Part shown: piece by piece, positions 1-7,277 of the stretch
Layout of the letters: every line of letters starts with the position of its first letter
Position numbering within the stretch: the first letter of the stretch is position 1
NCBI GenBank assembly: GCA_037139735.1
Contig: JBAXFU010000005.1
Span: forward strand, 9,381 to 73,380
Origin: UBA2402 sp037139735
GTDB lineage: Bacteria; Planctomycetota; Phycisphaerae; Phycisphaerales; UBA1924
Length of the DNA: 64,000 nt
Reading direction: 5' to 3'
Notes under the pieces: generated by a model
Told to the model about the DNA's origin: nothing
Databases searched by the model: none
The model's input: the letters and a program-made list of their open reading frames with translations, nothing else
Translations under genes and position numbers: made by a program

Positions 1-319
1 TGGGCAGGCCGTGCATCCACAGGGCGGCGTTCTCGCGATAGCACGGCACCAGCCAGTCGACGCCCCGCTTGGCGGCGAAGGCCGAGCCGATGGCCGCCGC
101 CTCCTGGCCCTTGTTCTGCGGGTACGTGCCCATGCGGCCCGAACGCTGGAGCTTGAAGGCCGTTTCGTCCAAGGCGCGGCACTTGCACATGTACTGGTAG
201 AGCTCCAGCACGTGCTCGTCGGTGAGCGTGTCCTTCGCGAGTTGCTCGTCGAGAACGCCGTGCTCATCGAGAATGGAGATGTGCTCGACCGTCGCGGAGA
301 AGTCAGTGCGGATGGGCAT
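1..319 (-). CDS. pdhA: Pyruvate dehydrogenase E1 component, alpha subunit (N-terminal part)
   Basis: Only the first 106 codons are in the window; the gene runs off the left edge. The ATG is at 319 on the minus strand. The visible part reads like the start of thiamine-diphosphate-dependent E1 alpha subunits: a helical lead-in, then ELYQYMCKCRALDETAFKLQ, GRMGTYPQNKGQEAAAIGSA and DWLVPCYRENAALWMHGLP, which match the conserved GRxGTY...GQEA...D(W)xxPxYRE block. The family decarboxylates pyruvate and passes the acetyl group to the lipoyl E2 subunit. The TPP-binding motif would lie outside the window. A branched-chain 2-oxoacid dehydrogenase E1 alpha is the main alternative, since the two share this region. 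Confidence 0.85.
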   Translation of the reverse strand, partial: MPIRTDFSATVEHISILDEHGVLDEQLAKDTLTDEHVLELYQYMCKCRALDETAFKLQRSGRMGTYPQNKGQEAAAIGSAFAAKRGVDWLVPCYRENAALWMHGLP

Positions 320-324
320 GGGCT

Positions 325-330
325 AGGGTA
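325..330 (-). promoter_or_regulatory. -10-like box close to the pdhA start
   Basis: TACCCT on the minus strand ends 5 bases before the ATG at 319. This is the spacing expected for a leaderless transcript. No clear -35 was identified. Confidence 0.35.
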
Positions 331-391
331 GGGCCGCTCCGTGGCGCGTCCACTCGCCGCGGCCCGCTCCGGGCCTCCTCCGCCCCCCCGG

Positions 392-1405
392 TCAGGAGAA
401 GGCGATCGCGGCGAATCGCCCCCGCTCGGCGGCGAAGTCCAACGGCGGCGGAGGCAGACGCAGCAGTCGCGGCTCGCGGCCCAATCCCTCACGCACCTCG
501 CGCTCCAGTCGACCCGGGCGACAGAGCTCCCGCGTGTTGGTCGAGGCGAAGATCACGCCCCTGGGATCGAGCAGCGTCGCCGCCTCCTTCACGAGCGTCG
601 CGTAGTCGTCGACGGAACTCCACGGGGGGATCCCCTTGCGTTTCGAGCCGGCCGCGAAACTCGGCGGGTCGAGGATCACCAGGTCGTACCGGAGCCCCTT
701 GCGCCTGGCGTACCCGATGAACTCGAAGGTGTCCATCTTCGCGAAGCGGTGCGTCGCGGCGTCGAGCCCGTTGTGGGCGAAGTTGCGCCGCCCCCATTCG
801 AGGTACCGAGGCGAGACGTCGACGCTCGTGGCGATCGCCCCCGCCGTCGCCGCCGCCACCGAGAAGGCGCACGTGTACGCGAAGGTGTTGAGCACCGCCG
901 GCGCGGCCTGTCGTTCGCCGGCACGGCTCCGCACCCACGAGGCGACCCACGCCCGGTTCTCCCGCTGATCGAGGAAGAGCCCGGTGGAGAGGCCGTCGTA
1001 CGGGCGCACCTCGAGCGACCAGCCGTGCTCTCGCACGACGACGGCCTCGGGCTGCGGCTCCCCCGCCGCCGGCACGGGATCGGTCACGCCCTCGGGCATC
1101 TCGCCTCCCATGCGGGAGCGGTCCTTCGCGAAGGGCTTGTGGTAGACGGCGCGAACGCCCAGGGGCGAGAGCGCGGCCAACGCGTCGCGGGCCGCCGCGA
1201 TCGCGTCGAACCTCGCCGGCGCGGCGCCCTCGTGCGTGATCAGCGTGGCGAAGGGTCCGTAGACATCGACGAACACGCCGTCGATGCCGTCGGGGCCGCC
1301 GGCAAGCGCGCGAAAGGCTTGCGTCCGCCCGCGTCGGATGACGTCGCCGCGTCGCTCGAGGGCGGCTGCGATCAGGTCGCGGAAGGAAGCCGGGCGATCG
1401 CCCAC
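392..1405 (-). CDS. RlmI-like SAM-dependent rRNA (cytosine) methyltransferase
   Basis: 337 residues. The C-terminal half is a class I methyltransferase: FLDQREN at 144-150, the SAM-binding loop VLNTFAYTCAFSVAAATAGA at 171-190, the acidic end of strand 2 (TSVDVS, about 193-198) and catalytic motif IV DPPSF at 246-250. This combination is typical of COG1092, the RlmI/RlmK-type 23S rRNA cytosine-C5 methyltransferases. The first 130 residues lack an obvious PUA domain, so the exact target is uncertain. The ATG lies 4 bases after the stop of phoU on the same strand, so the two are probably co-transcribed. It is a housekeeping-type gene with nothing foreign about it. Confidence 0.8.
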   Translation of the reverse strand: MGDRPASFRDLIAAALERRGDVIRRGRTQAFRALAGGPDGIDGVFVDVYGPFATLITHEGAAPARFDAIAAARDALAALSPLGVRAVYHKPFAKDRSRMGGEMPEGVTDPVPAAGEPQPEAVVVREHGWSLEVRPYDGLSTGLFLDQRENRAWVASWVRSRAGERQAAPAVLNTFAYTCAFSVAAATAGAIATSVDVSPRYLEWGRRNFAHNGLDAATHRFAKMDTFEFIGYARRKGLRYDLVILDPPSFAAGSKRKGIPPWSSVDDYATLVKEAATLLDPRGVIFASTNTRELCRPGRLEREVREGLGREPRLLRLPPPPLDFAAERGRFAAIAFS

Positions 1406-1408
1406 GCG

Positions 1409-2134
1409 TCAGGCCTTCTGTTCCACGCGTTCCCACGCGTTGAGGCCGTGGCGAACGATGGCGCCGGTGGTGAGGTAGATCACCTGCTCGGCGATGTTGG
1501 TGCAGTGGTCCGCGATGATCTCGCAGGCCGTCGCGACTTCATGCAGCGCGAAGGCGAAGTCCGCGGACATCTGCCCTCGCACCATCTTCTGCTCGGCGTC
1601 CCGCAGCAGCGCGTCCTTGAAGGCCGTCACCGCGTGCTGGCTCTGGAGCACGATGTTCGCCAGGTTCGGATCGTCGCGGAGCACCGCCGTGTTCACGTCG
1701 CGGACGATCCCCACCACGCTGTTGGCCATCACGCGGAAGGTGTCGGGGAAGGCCTGGCCAGCCGCGCCGCCGATCTTCGCGGCCAGCACCATGTCGGCGA
1801 GTTCCACCGCCACGTCCGCCGTCCGCTCGAACTCGTTGTTCACCTTCACGATGGTCACCACGGCCCGGAGCTGCTCGGGGTGGAGTTCGGAGGGGTCGAC
1901 GCGATCCCGCTTGGTGGCGTCGGTCAGCAGTTGCACGCAGGCCCGCTCGAGTTCGACATCGACGACGTCGATCAGGTCGTCCTGATTCTTCACCCATGCC
2001 GCCCGCTCCAGGCTCCCGGTGAAGATCGCGTCGAAGGCGGCTTCGAGCACGCCCTGCACGCGCTTGCCCTGGGCGACCAGGTCGCCCTTGAGGCGTTGCG
2101 TCCGCTGCACGAATCCTTCGGTGTCGGTCGTCAT
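1409..2134 (-). CDS. phoU: PhoU-like phosphate signalling regulator
   Basis: 241 residues, all helical, close to the usual PhoU length. It shows the two repeated three-helix bundles with the characteristic metal-ligand-like stretches NNEFERTADVAVELADM and CEIIADHCTNIAEQVIYL. PhoU restrains the Pst phosphate transporter and the PhoR kinase when phosphate is plentiful. No pst or phoBR genes are adjacent; the only close partner is the downstream rRNA methyltransferase, 4 bases away. No clear Shine-Dalgarno or -10 box was seen before the ATG. Confidence 0.9.
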   Translation of the reverse strand: MTTDTEGFVQRTQRLKGDLVAQGKRVQGVLEAAFDAIFTGSLERAAWVKNQDDLIDVVDVELERACVQLLTDATKRDRVDPSELHPEQLRAVVTIVKVNNEFERTADVAVELADMVLAAKIGGAAGQAFPDTFRVMANSVVGIVRDVNTAVLRDDPNLANIVLQSQHAVTAFKDALLRDAEQKMVRGQMSADFAFALHEVATACEIIADHCTNIAEQVIYLTTGAIVRHGLNAWERVEQKA

Positions 2135-2261
2135 GGGTGGGAGAGAGCGGTCCGCCGAACAGGAACCACGTGATGGCCTTCAACCGTAGGGCCCGCCCTG
2201 CGACCGCGACGCGGGGCGGGCTCGCCCTTGGCCGCCCCTCGATCCCGTCCCCCACCGCTCA

Positions 2262-2267
2262 TATGCT
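2262..2267 (+). promoter_or_regulatory. -10-like box TATGCT
   Basis: TATGCT ends 10 bases before the ATG at 2278. The same hexamer appears before starts at 9700 and 9748 and at 48286 on the minus strand. It implies a very short or absent 5' leader. Confidence 0.4.
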
Positions 2268-2277
2268 TTCCCGGACC

Positions 2278-2715
2278 ATGATCACCCCCTCCCCGACCAC
2301 CAAGATCGACCCCACGCACGCCCGCGGCACCTTCGTCGCCGCCGTCGCGGAAACCGCCACCAAGCCGGCCTTCGTCAAGTTCGCCGTGCCCAACACGAGC
2401 TACGAGCTCCACCTCCGCGCGGTCGGCTCCGTCACGGCCGAGCCCGGCAAGCGGCTCATCGGCGTCATTCGGGCCCAGGCACGGCGCATCGACACCACGC
2501 AGACCGGTGGTCAGTTCGTCGAGCCCGTGATGGGTCGTCCTCGCCGCGTGCAGGGCACCGTGGTCGCCATCGTCGGCGATGCCGTGGTGGTCAACGCCGG
2601 CACGCCGATCCACTGCACGCCCACCGATCCGCGTCAGAAGGCCGCGGACTTCACCCCCGGCCAGTTCGTCGGCTTCGACGTGCTCGACGGCGCCTCGATC
2701 GAGCAGGTCCGCTGA
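2278..2715 (+). CDS. Hypothetical protein, small beta-rich
   Basis: 145 residues; not recognised. The sequence alternates short hydrophobic strands with glycine turns (KFAVPNTSYELHLRAV, RLIGVIRAQARRID, RRVQGTVVAIVGDAVVVNA, GQFVGFDVLD), which suggests a compact beta-barrel or OB-like fold. There is no signal peptide or membrane segment. The ATG at 2278 is preferred because a TATGCT box sits 10 bases upstream; an in-frame ATG at 2263 falls inside that box. The next gene, exonuclease VII large subunit, starts 38 bases downstream on the same strand, so a shared transcript is likely. A link to nucleic acid is inference only. Confidence 0.6.
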   Translation: MITPSPTTKIDPTHARGTFVAAVAETATKPAFVKFAVPNTSYELHLRAVGSVTAEPGKRLIGVIRAQARRIDTTQTGGQFVEPVMGRPRRVQGTVVAIVGDAVVVNAGTPIHCTPTDPRQKAADFTPGQFVGFDVLDGASIEQVR

Positions 2716-2752
2716 GCGGCCCGCCATCACTCCGCCAGGAGACCTTCGTCCA

Positions 2753-4234
2753 GTGTCGAGGTCCCTCTTCGATCCCCAGCGGACCGCCGCCGCTCGCTCG
2801 CAGGCCGCCCCAGACGGGGGCGACGCTCCGCTCACGGTGACGCAACTCGCGGCTCGGATCGACGGCACGCTCAAGGCGGGCATGGCCCAGGCCGTGCGAT
2901 TCAGCGGCGAGGTCTCGGGCTTCCGCGACGGCGATCACTGGTACTTCACCATCAAGGACGCCGGCGCGGCCGTCAACTGCGTCCTGTGGCGTTCGGGCAA
3001 GAAAAACGTCAAGTTCACGCCGACCAACGGCCAGCAGGTGCTCGCCAAGGGTCGCGTCGAGTTCTACGCGCCGCAGGGACGCGTCTCGGTCATCCTCGAC
3101 TCCCTCGAGCCCGTCGGCGCAGGCGCGCTCGATCTGGCCTTCAGGGCCTTGTGCGAGGAACTCCGCGGCTTGGGCTGGTTCGCCGAGGAACGCAAGCGGC
3201 CGCTCCCGCACTTTCCCGCCAAGATCGCCGTGGTCACCAGCCGCACCGCCGCCGCCTTGCAGGACGTGCTCGTGACCATGCGCAAGCGATGCCCGGCCGT
3301 GGGCGTGCTGCTGGTGGACTGCCGGGTGCAGGGGCAGGGAGCCGCCGAAGAGGTGGCCGCCGCCATCCGCGAGGTCGGCGGCCGGGCGAAGGAGCTTGGT
3401 GTCGAAGCCGTCCTCGTCACCCGAGGCGGCGGGTCGATGGAGGATCTGTGGACCTTCAACGAACGCGCCGTCGCCCAGGCGATCGTCGAGTGTCCCGTTC
3501 CCGTCGTGGCCGCCATCGGCCACGAGACCGACACGACCATCGCCGAACTCGTCGCCGACCTTCGCGCCGCCACGCCCACCCAGGCCGCCATGCGGCTGAC
3601 GCCCGATGTCGCCGCACTCGCCCAGCAGGTGCACTCCGTCGGGGGCCGCCTTGCCATGCTGGTGCGTCAGGGGCTTGAGAGCCGCCGGCGACTGCTCGAG
3701 TCGGTCGCCTCGCGGCCGGTGCTCGCCTCGCCTCATCGCGCCTTGGAGGCGTATGAACTCGCCATCGATCGAGGCGCCGAGCAACTGGTCGGGGCCGTTC
3801 AGGCGAGCGTGAGCCGGCGGCGTGCCGGCGTCGATCGGCTTGCGCTGCGGCTGGAACGCTGCCGCCCGGCGGCACAACTCGCCTCGCGTGCCTCGCGGGT
3901 CGCCGCCGCCGACGTGTCGCTCCGGGCCGCCCTCCGCCATCGTCTGGATCGCCTTCGCGCGGGCGTCGACGCCGCCGCTCGCCAGTTGGAGGCCGTCAGC
4001 CCGCTGCGGGTGCTCGAACGCGGGTATTCGGTGACGACGACCGCCGACGGGACGCTGGTCCGCCGCACGGCCGATGCCCCGGCGGGCTCGGAACTTCTGA
4101 CGCGGGTGGCCGACGGGGTGGTTCGCTCGAGGGTGGAGGGCCCGCCGCCCGACCCGGCGACCGAATCCGCGCGCAGGTCGCCGCGAGGCAAGGGTACGGG
4201 CGGCACGGGCCAAGGCGGTTCGCTCTTCGCCTGA
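2753..4234 (+). CDS. xseA: Exodeoxyribonuclease VII large subunit
   Basis: 493 residues from a GTG start with AGGAG 11 bases upstream. An N-terminal OB-fold single-stranded DNA-binding domain (about 28-125, SGEVSGFRDGDHWYFTIKD) is followed by the nuclease domain with RGGGSMEDLW (224-233) and GHETDTT (256-262), both signatures of XseA. A long helical region completes the protein. XseA associates with several XseB chains and degrades single-stranded DNA to oligonucleotides in both directions. The xseB gene follows 43 bases downstream, which supports the assignment. The C-terminal tail is glycine and basic-residue rich. Confidence 0.95.
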   Translation: MSRSLFDPQRTAAARSQAAPDGGDAPLTVTQLAARIDGTLKAGMAQAVRFSGEVSGFRDGDHWYFTIKDAGAAVNCVLWRSGKKNVKFTPTNGQQVLAKGRVEFYAPQGRVSVILDSLEPVGAGALDLAFRALCEELRGLGWFAEERKRPLPHFPAKIAVVTSRTAAALQDVLVTMRKRCPAVGVLLVDCRVQGQGAAEEVAAAIREVGGRAKELGVEAVLVTRGGGSMEDLWTFNERAVAQAIVECPVPVVAAIGHETDTTIAELVADLRAATPTQAAMRLTPDVAALAQQVHSVGGRLAMLVRQGLESRRRLLESVASRPVLASPHRALEAYELAIDRGAEQLVGAVQASVSRRRAGVDRLALRLERCRPAAQLASRASRVAAADVSLRAALRHRLDRLRAGVDAAARQLEAVSPLRVLERGYSVTTTADGTLVRRTADAPAGSELLTRVADGVVRSRVEGPPPDPATESARRSPRGKGTGGTGQGGSLFA

Positions 4235-4266
4235 GCGACCGGCGTCGGGCGAAGCCCGAGGCGGGC

Positions 4267-4272
4267 TAATCT
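4267..4272 (+). promoter_or_regulatory. -10-like box TAATCT before xseB
   Basis: TAATCT ends 5 bases before the GTG at 4278. It supports that GTG over the in-frame TTG at 4272, which overlaps the box. It could give xseB its own leaderless transcript inside the xseAB pair. Confidence 0.35.
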
Positions 4273-4277
4273 TGCTC

Positions 4278-4511
4278 GTGAGCACCACCAAGGCAGCGAA
4301 GGATGCGACCAACCCCGAGGACCTCCCCTTCGAGGCGGCGATGGAACGCCTCGAGGCCATCGTGGAGCGGATCGAGCAGGGGGAAGTCGGGCTCGAGGAG
4401 TCGGTGAAGGAGTACGAAAAGGGCGTGGCCCTGCTCGCGCGGTGTCGACACATCCTGAGTCAGGCCGAGCAGAAGATCGAAGAGCTGAACAAGGCCTCCC
4501 CCAAGGCGTGA
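4278..4511 (+). CDS. xseB: Exodeoxyribonuclease VII small subunit
   Basis: 77 residues. The central stretch LPFEAAMERLEAIVERIEQG followed by LEESVKEYEKGVALLARCRHIL is the conserved core of the small exonuclease VII subunit, a helical hairpin that binds the C-terminal helices of XseA. Length and position directly after xseA fit. GTG at 4278 is chosen as start; TTG at 4272 would add two residues and overlaps a -10-like box. Confidence 0.93.
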   Translation: MSTTKAAKDATNPEDLPFEAAMERLEAIVERIEQGEVGLEESVKEYEKGVALLARCRHILSQAEQKIEELNKASPKA

Positions 4512-4674
4512 TCCCCCTGCCCCGGGCCCCCGGCCGAGCGGCCGCCGGGTCGGAACGCTCCCCGATCGGCGGGGTGACGGGGGCCTGTTCTGGTGAAAGC
4601 AAGGCGGAGCGTCCGATGGACGCAAGGAGGTGCCGCAGCGGCGGCGCCAGACGCCCCCGCGACGGACACGCCCC
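4512..4674 (+). other. Intergenic leader of the prepilin peptidase gene with a hairpin and unused Shine-Dalgarno-like site
   Basis: 163 bases without a gene. They contain a 6-base-pair hairpin GCGTCC-gat-GGACGC (about 4609-4623), immediately followed by AAGGAGGTG at 4624-4632. That is a near-perfect anti-Shine-Dalgarno complement, but no convincing start codon lies 5-10 bases after it. The chosen ATG is 43 bases further on. The arrangement could be a structured mRNA leader. It does not match a riboswitch I can name. Confidence 0.35.
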
Positions 4675-6123
4675 ATGCCCGAACTGGCCCGCTACGAACT
4701 CCTGATGACGATGTTGAGCGTGGTGAACGTGCTCTTCGCCTGCGCCTTCGGGGCGTGCATCGGCTCGCTGGTGAACGTGCTGGTCTATCGAATCCCGCTC
4801 GGGCTCGACGTGGTGAGCCCTCCGTCGCGATGTCCGAACTGCGAGACGCGGCTGACGTGGCGGGAGAACATTCCGATCTTCGGGTGGCTGGCCCTCGGGG
4901 GCAAGTGCCGCTTCTGCCGCTCGCCCATCTCGGCGGAATACCCCATCGTCGAGACGGTGGTGGCGGTGGCGTTCGGGCTCGTCTTCCTGAAGCTGTATTC
5001 CCAAGGGCCGTTCCTTGGCGTCCCGTTCAACGAGTTGACCCCCTCGTGGAGCAAGGGCACCTTCGTCACGACTTGGCCGATGATGGTCATCGTGCTGACG
5101 CTCGTGGGCTGCCTGACGGCCATCACGCTGATCGACGCCCGCACCTTCTTCATCCCGCTGGTGCTCACCTGGGTCCCCGCCGGGGCGGCGGTCGTGCTGA
5201 CCGGCGTGCAGTTCGCCTTGGTCGCCATGGCGCCCGAGCACGAACGGCCGCGGTTCGCGTCCTCGTGGGACTGGAGCATCGCCACCCCGGGCCCCAGCGG
5301 CTGGATGGCCGCCGGCGCGGTCGCGGGGGTGGGGCTGGGCCTGCTCATCTCCAACCTGCTCCTGGCCTTCGGCGTGATCCGCCGCAGCTATCACGATTAC
5401 GACACGTGGCTGGAAGCCCGGCAGCAGGAGTTGGGCATCCCGCAGTCCCCCAACGACCCGGGCCTGTGGCTGGAATATCCCCACGCCCGCCGGGAGGCCA
5501 TCCGCGAGGTGCTCTTCCTCGCGCCGGCGATCCTGCTGGGCGTCCTTGGGGCACGGCTGGGGATGGCCCAGGCCGGCGCCTGGCAGCACATCATCGGGAT
5601 CGACGTCTCAACCGGACTCGACATCGACGAGTGGCATTCGTCCAACCAACTCCCCCACTGGGCCAGCGTCGCCAGCGGCGTGCTCATGGGGTATCTGGTC
5701 GGGGGCGGGGCCGTGTGGCTCTTCCGCATCGTCGGCACGCTCGTCAAGGGGCAGGACGCCATGGGCATGGGTGACGTGCACCTGATGGCGGCGGTGGGCG
5801 CGTGCCTGGGGTGGCCCACGGCGGTGCTCGGGTTCTTTGCCGCGGCCTTCGTCGGTCTGGTCTGGAACTTCCGCGGGGTCTTCAAGGTCTGGCGGCTGGG
5901 TTCTCTGGCTCGGCGCGTCTCGACCCATCGCCACCAGCTCGAGCTGTTGTTGAAAGGCTGTCGGTTCGGCCGAGCGCTTCGGATGCTGTCCGGAACGCCC
6001 CAGCAGATGCCCTTTGGACCCTACCTGGCGGTCGGCACGTTCATGGTCTGGTACCTGCAGCCGCTGGTGGAGCGGGTGCTAGGGCCGATCTTCCGGCACG
6101 GGCTTCGATTCACGCTGCCTTGA
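4675..6123 (+). CDS. Prepilin peptidase (type IV leader peptidase, A24 family)
   Basis: 482 residues, polytopic. It has the N-terminal GACIGSLVNVLVYRIP segment, a zinc-type tetracysteine (Cys53, Cys56, Cys78, Cys81) in the cytoplasmic domain, and both catalytic aspartates: Asp154 in LIDARTFFIP and Asp367 in GMGDVHL. The enzyme cleaves after the glycine of type III signal peptides and usually N-methylates the new N-terminus. The four prepilin-like proteins encoded at 39.3-44.9 kb are the obvious substrates. The two aspartates are 213 residues apart, far more than usual, because of an inserted loop and extra membrane segments between them. The gene is unlinked from the pilus cluster. Confidence 0.92.
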   Translation: MPELARYELLMTMLSVVNVLFACAFGACIGSLVNVLVYRIPLGLDVVSPPSRCPNCETRLTWRENIPIFGWLALGGKCRFCRSPISAEYPIVETVVAVAFGLVFLKLYSQGPFLGVPFNELTPSWSKGTFVTTWPMMVIVLTLVGCLTAITLIDARTFFIPLVLTWVPAGAAVVLTGVQFALVAMAPEHERPRFASSWDWSIATPGPSGWMAAGAVAGVGLGLLISNLLLAFGVIRRSYHDYDTWLEARQQELGIPQSPNDPGLWLEYPHARREAIREVLFLAPAILLGVLGARLGMAQAGAWQHIIGIDVSTGLDIDEWHSSNQLPHWASVASGVLMGYLVGGGAVWLFRIVGTLVKGQDAMGMGDVHLMAAVGACLGWPTAVLGFFAAAFVGLVWNFRGVFKVWRLGSLARRVSTHRHQLELLLKGCRFGRALRMLSGTPQQMPFGPYLAVGTFMVWYLQPLVERVLGPIFRHGLRFTLP

Positions 6124-6172
6124 CGGCTGAGGGGTTCCGACGGCTGAGGTTGCCCGACGGTGGTGACGGGGA
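6122..6172 (+). repeat. Short tandem direct repeat, 17-base unit
   Basis: Two units beginning GACGGCTGAGG start at 6122 and 6139. A degenerate third begins at 6156. The first unit overlaps the stop codon of the prepilin peptidase gene. No function is evident. Confidence 0.4.
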
Positions 6173-6250
6173 CGATTTGGACCCGGGCGGTGGAGCGTCT
6201 GTCGGATCCCGTCGCGGGCTGAAAAAAATCCACGGAATTGCCCGAAGGCG

Positions 6251-6279
6251 TTCACAAACCCTTGCGGCATCGGTACGAT
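6251..6279 (+). promoter_or_regulatory. Candidate promoter of the OmpA-like lipoprotein gene
   Basis: TTCACA (6251-6256) and TACGAT (6274-6279) are separated by 17 bases, giving a sigma-70-type promoter. The predicted transcript would have a leader of about 110 bases before the ATG at 6396. Confidence 0.4.
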
Positions 6280-6395
6280 TCGCCCGCTCGACGGACATGG
6301 AAATCCGGCGAGGCTCGATCCGTCGAGCGTTGGCTGGCGATGTCGTGTTGTCGACGGCCGACTCGGTTCAAGGGCACTTCAGCAAGGGGCAGTTC

Positions 6396-7064
6396 ATGGC
6401 AAGGTCGACCATCATCCGTCAGATCGGCATCGGGTTCATCGCGTTGGTTTCGGCCACCATGGTCATGGGCGGCTGCAGCTCGCAGAAGAAGCAGACGGAA
6501 GCCGCGCTCGCCGAGGCCGCCGATCTTCGCGAGAAGGTCGCGACCCTCGATCAGGCCAATCGCGACAAGGACGGCAAGATCGCCGAACTGCAGACGGCGC
6601 TGAGCACCTGCCAGACGCAGCTGGCCGCCAAGCCCGCCAGCGAGCCCAACCCCGCGATCGCCGACGGCGGCACCTCGTCGGGCGGCAGCAAGGACTTCTC
6701 GAAGGACAGCGACGGCAACATGCGCGCTCGTCTGTCGGGCGACATCCTCTTCGATCCGGGCCAGGCGACGCTCAAGTCCGGCGCGAAGAAGACGCTGGAC
6801 CGCATCGCCGCGGAGATCAAGTCGAAGTACCGCTCGAGCGAGATCCGCGTCGAAGGTCACACCGACACCGATCCGATCCGCAAGGCCAAGGGTCGATTCA
6901 CCAGCAACGAGGCCCTGAGCGAGGCTCGCGCCGACGCGGTCCGCAAGTACCTCGTCAGCAAGGGCGTCACCGCCAGCCGCGTCGAGGCCGTCGGTTACGG
7001 CGCCACCAAGCCCAAGAACAGCAAGGCGGCCAGCCGCCGGGTCGAGATCGTGATCCTCAAGTGA
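6396..7064 (+). CDS. OmpA/Pal-like peptidoglycan-associated lipoprotein
   Basis: 222 residues. The first 27 form a lipoprotein signal peptide ending in VMGGC, with Cys27 as the lipidation site. Residues about 30-70 (AEAADLREKVATLDQANRDK and on) form a coiled coil. The C-terminal 115 residues are an OmpA-like peptidoglycan-binding domain: DILFDPGQATLKSGAKKTLD, EIRVEGHTDTDPIRK, LSEARADAVRKYL and GYGATKPK followed by the final RRVEIVIL. It probably tethers the outer membrane to peptidoglycan. It is a single-gene unit with its own promoter candidate and a strong terminator. A Tol-associated Pal role is possible, but no tol genes are nearby. Confidence 0.9.
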   Translation: MARSTIIRQIGIGFIALVSATMVMGGCSSQKKQTEAALAEAADLREKVATLDQANRDKDGKIAELQTALSTCQTQLAAKPASEPNPAIADGGTSSGGSKDFSKDSDGNMRARLSGDILFDPGQATLKSGAKKTLDRIAAEIKSKYRSSEIRVEGHTDTDPIRKAKGRFTSNEALSEARADAVRKYLVSKGVTASRVEAVGYGATKPKNSKAASRRVEIVILK

Positions 7065-7093
7065 TCGCCTCCCGACCCTCCTGATCATCATGC

Positions 7094-7128
7094 GAAACGC
7101 GTCGCTCAGGCGACGCGTTTCTTTTTTT
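7094..7128 (+). terminator. Rho-independent terminator of the OmpA-like gene
   Basis: An 11-base-pair perfect stem (GAAACGCGTCG pairing with CGACGCGTTTC) with a 6-base loop is followed directly by seven T. It ends transcription 30-60 bases after the stop codon at 7064. Confidence 0.92.
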
Positions 7129-7277
7129 CCCCCGTCCGCATCGGCGGGGTCGCCTTGCAGTCCGTCGCGAAGTCAACGGAACATCAAGGGCCCGGGCGAG
7201 GGTGTCTCGCACGGAGCGATCGGAGAGGACGCAAGCACGGGATGAGGCGACCGACAACGGCCCGCCGACGTCCGCCG

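Noticed and set aside
4585..4632. Possible cyclic di-GMP (GEMM) riboswitch before the prepilin peptidase gene, suggested by GGACGCAAGG.
   Set aside because: The second conserved arm and the GNRA tetraloop / receptor pair are missing; only a short hairpin remains.
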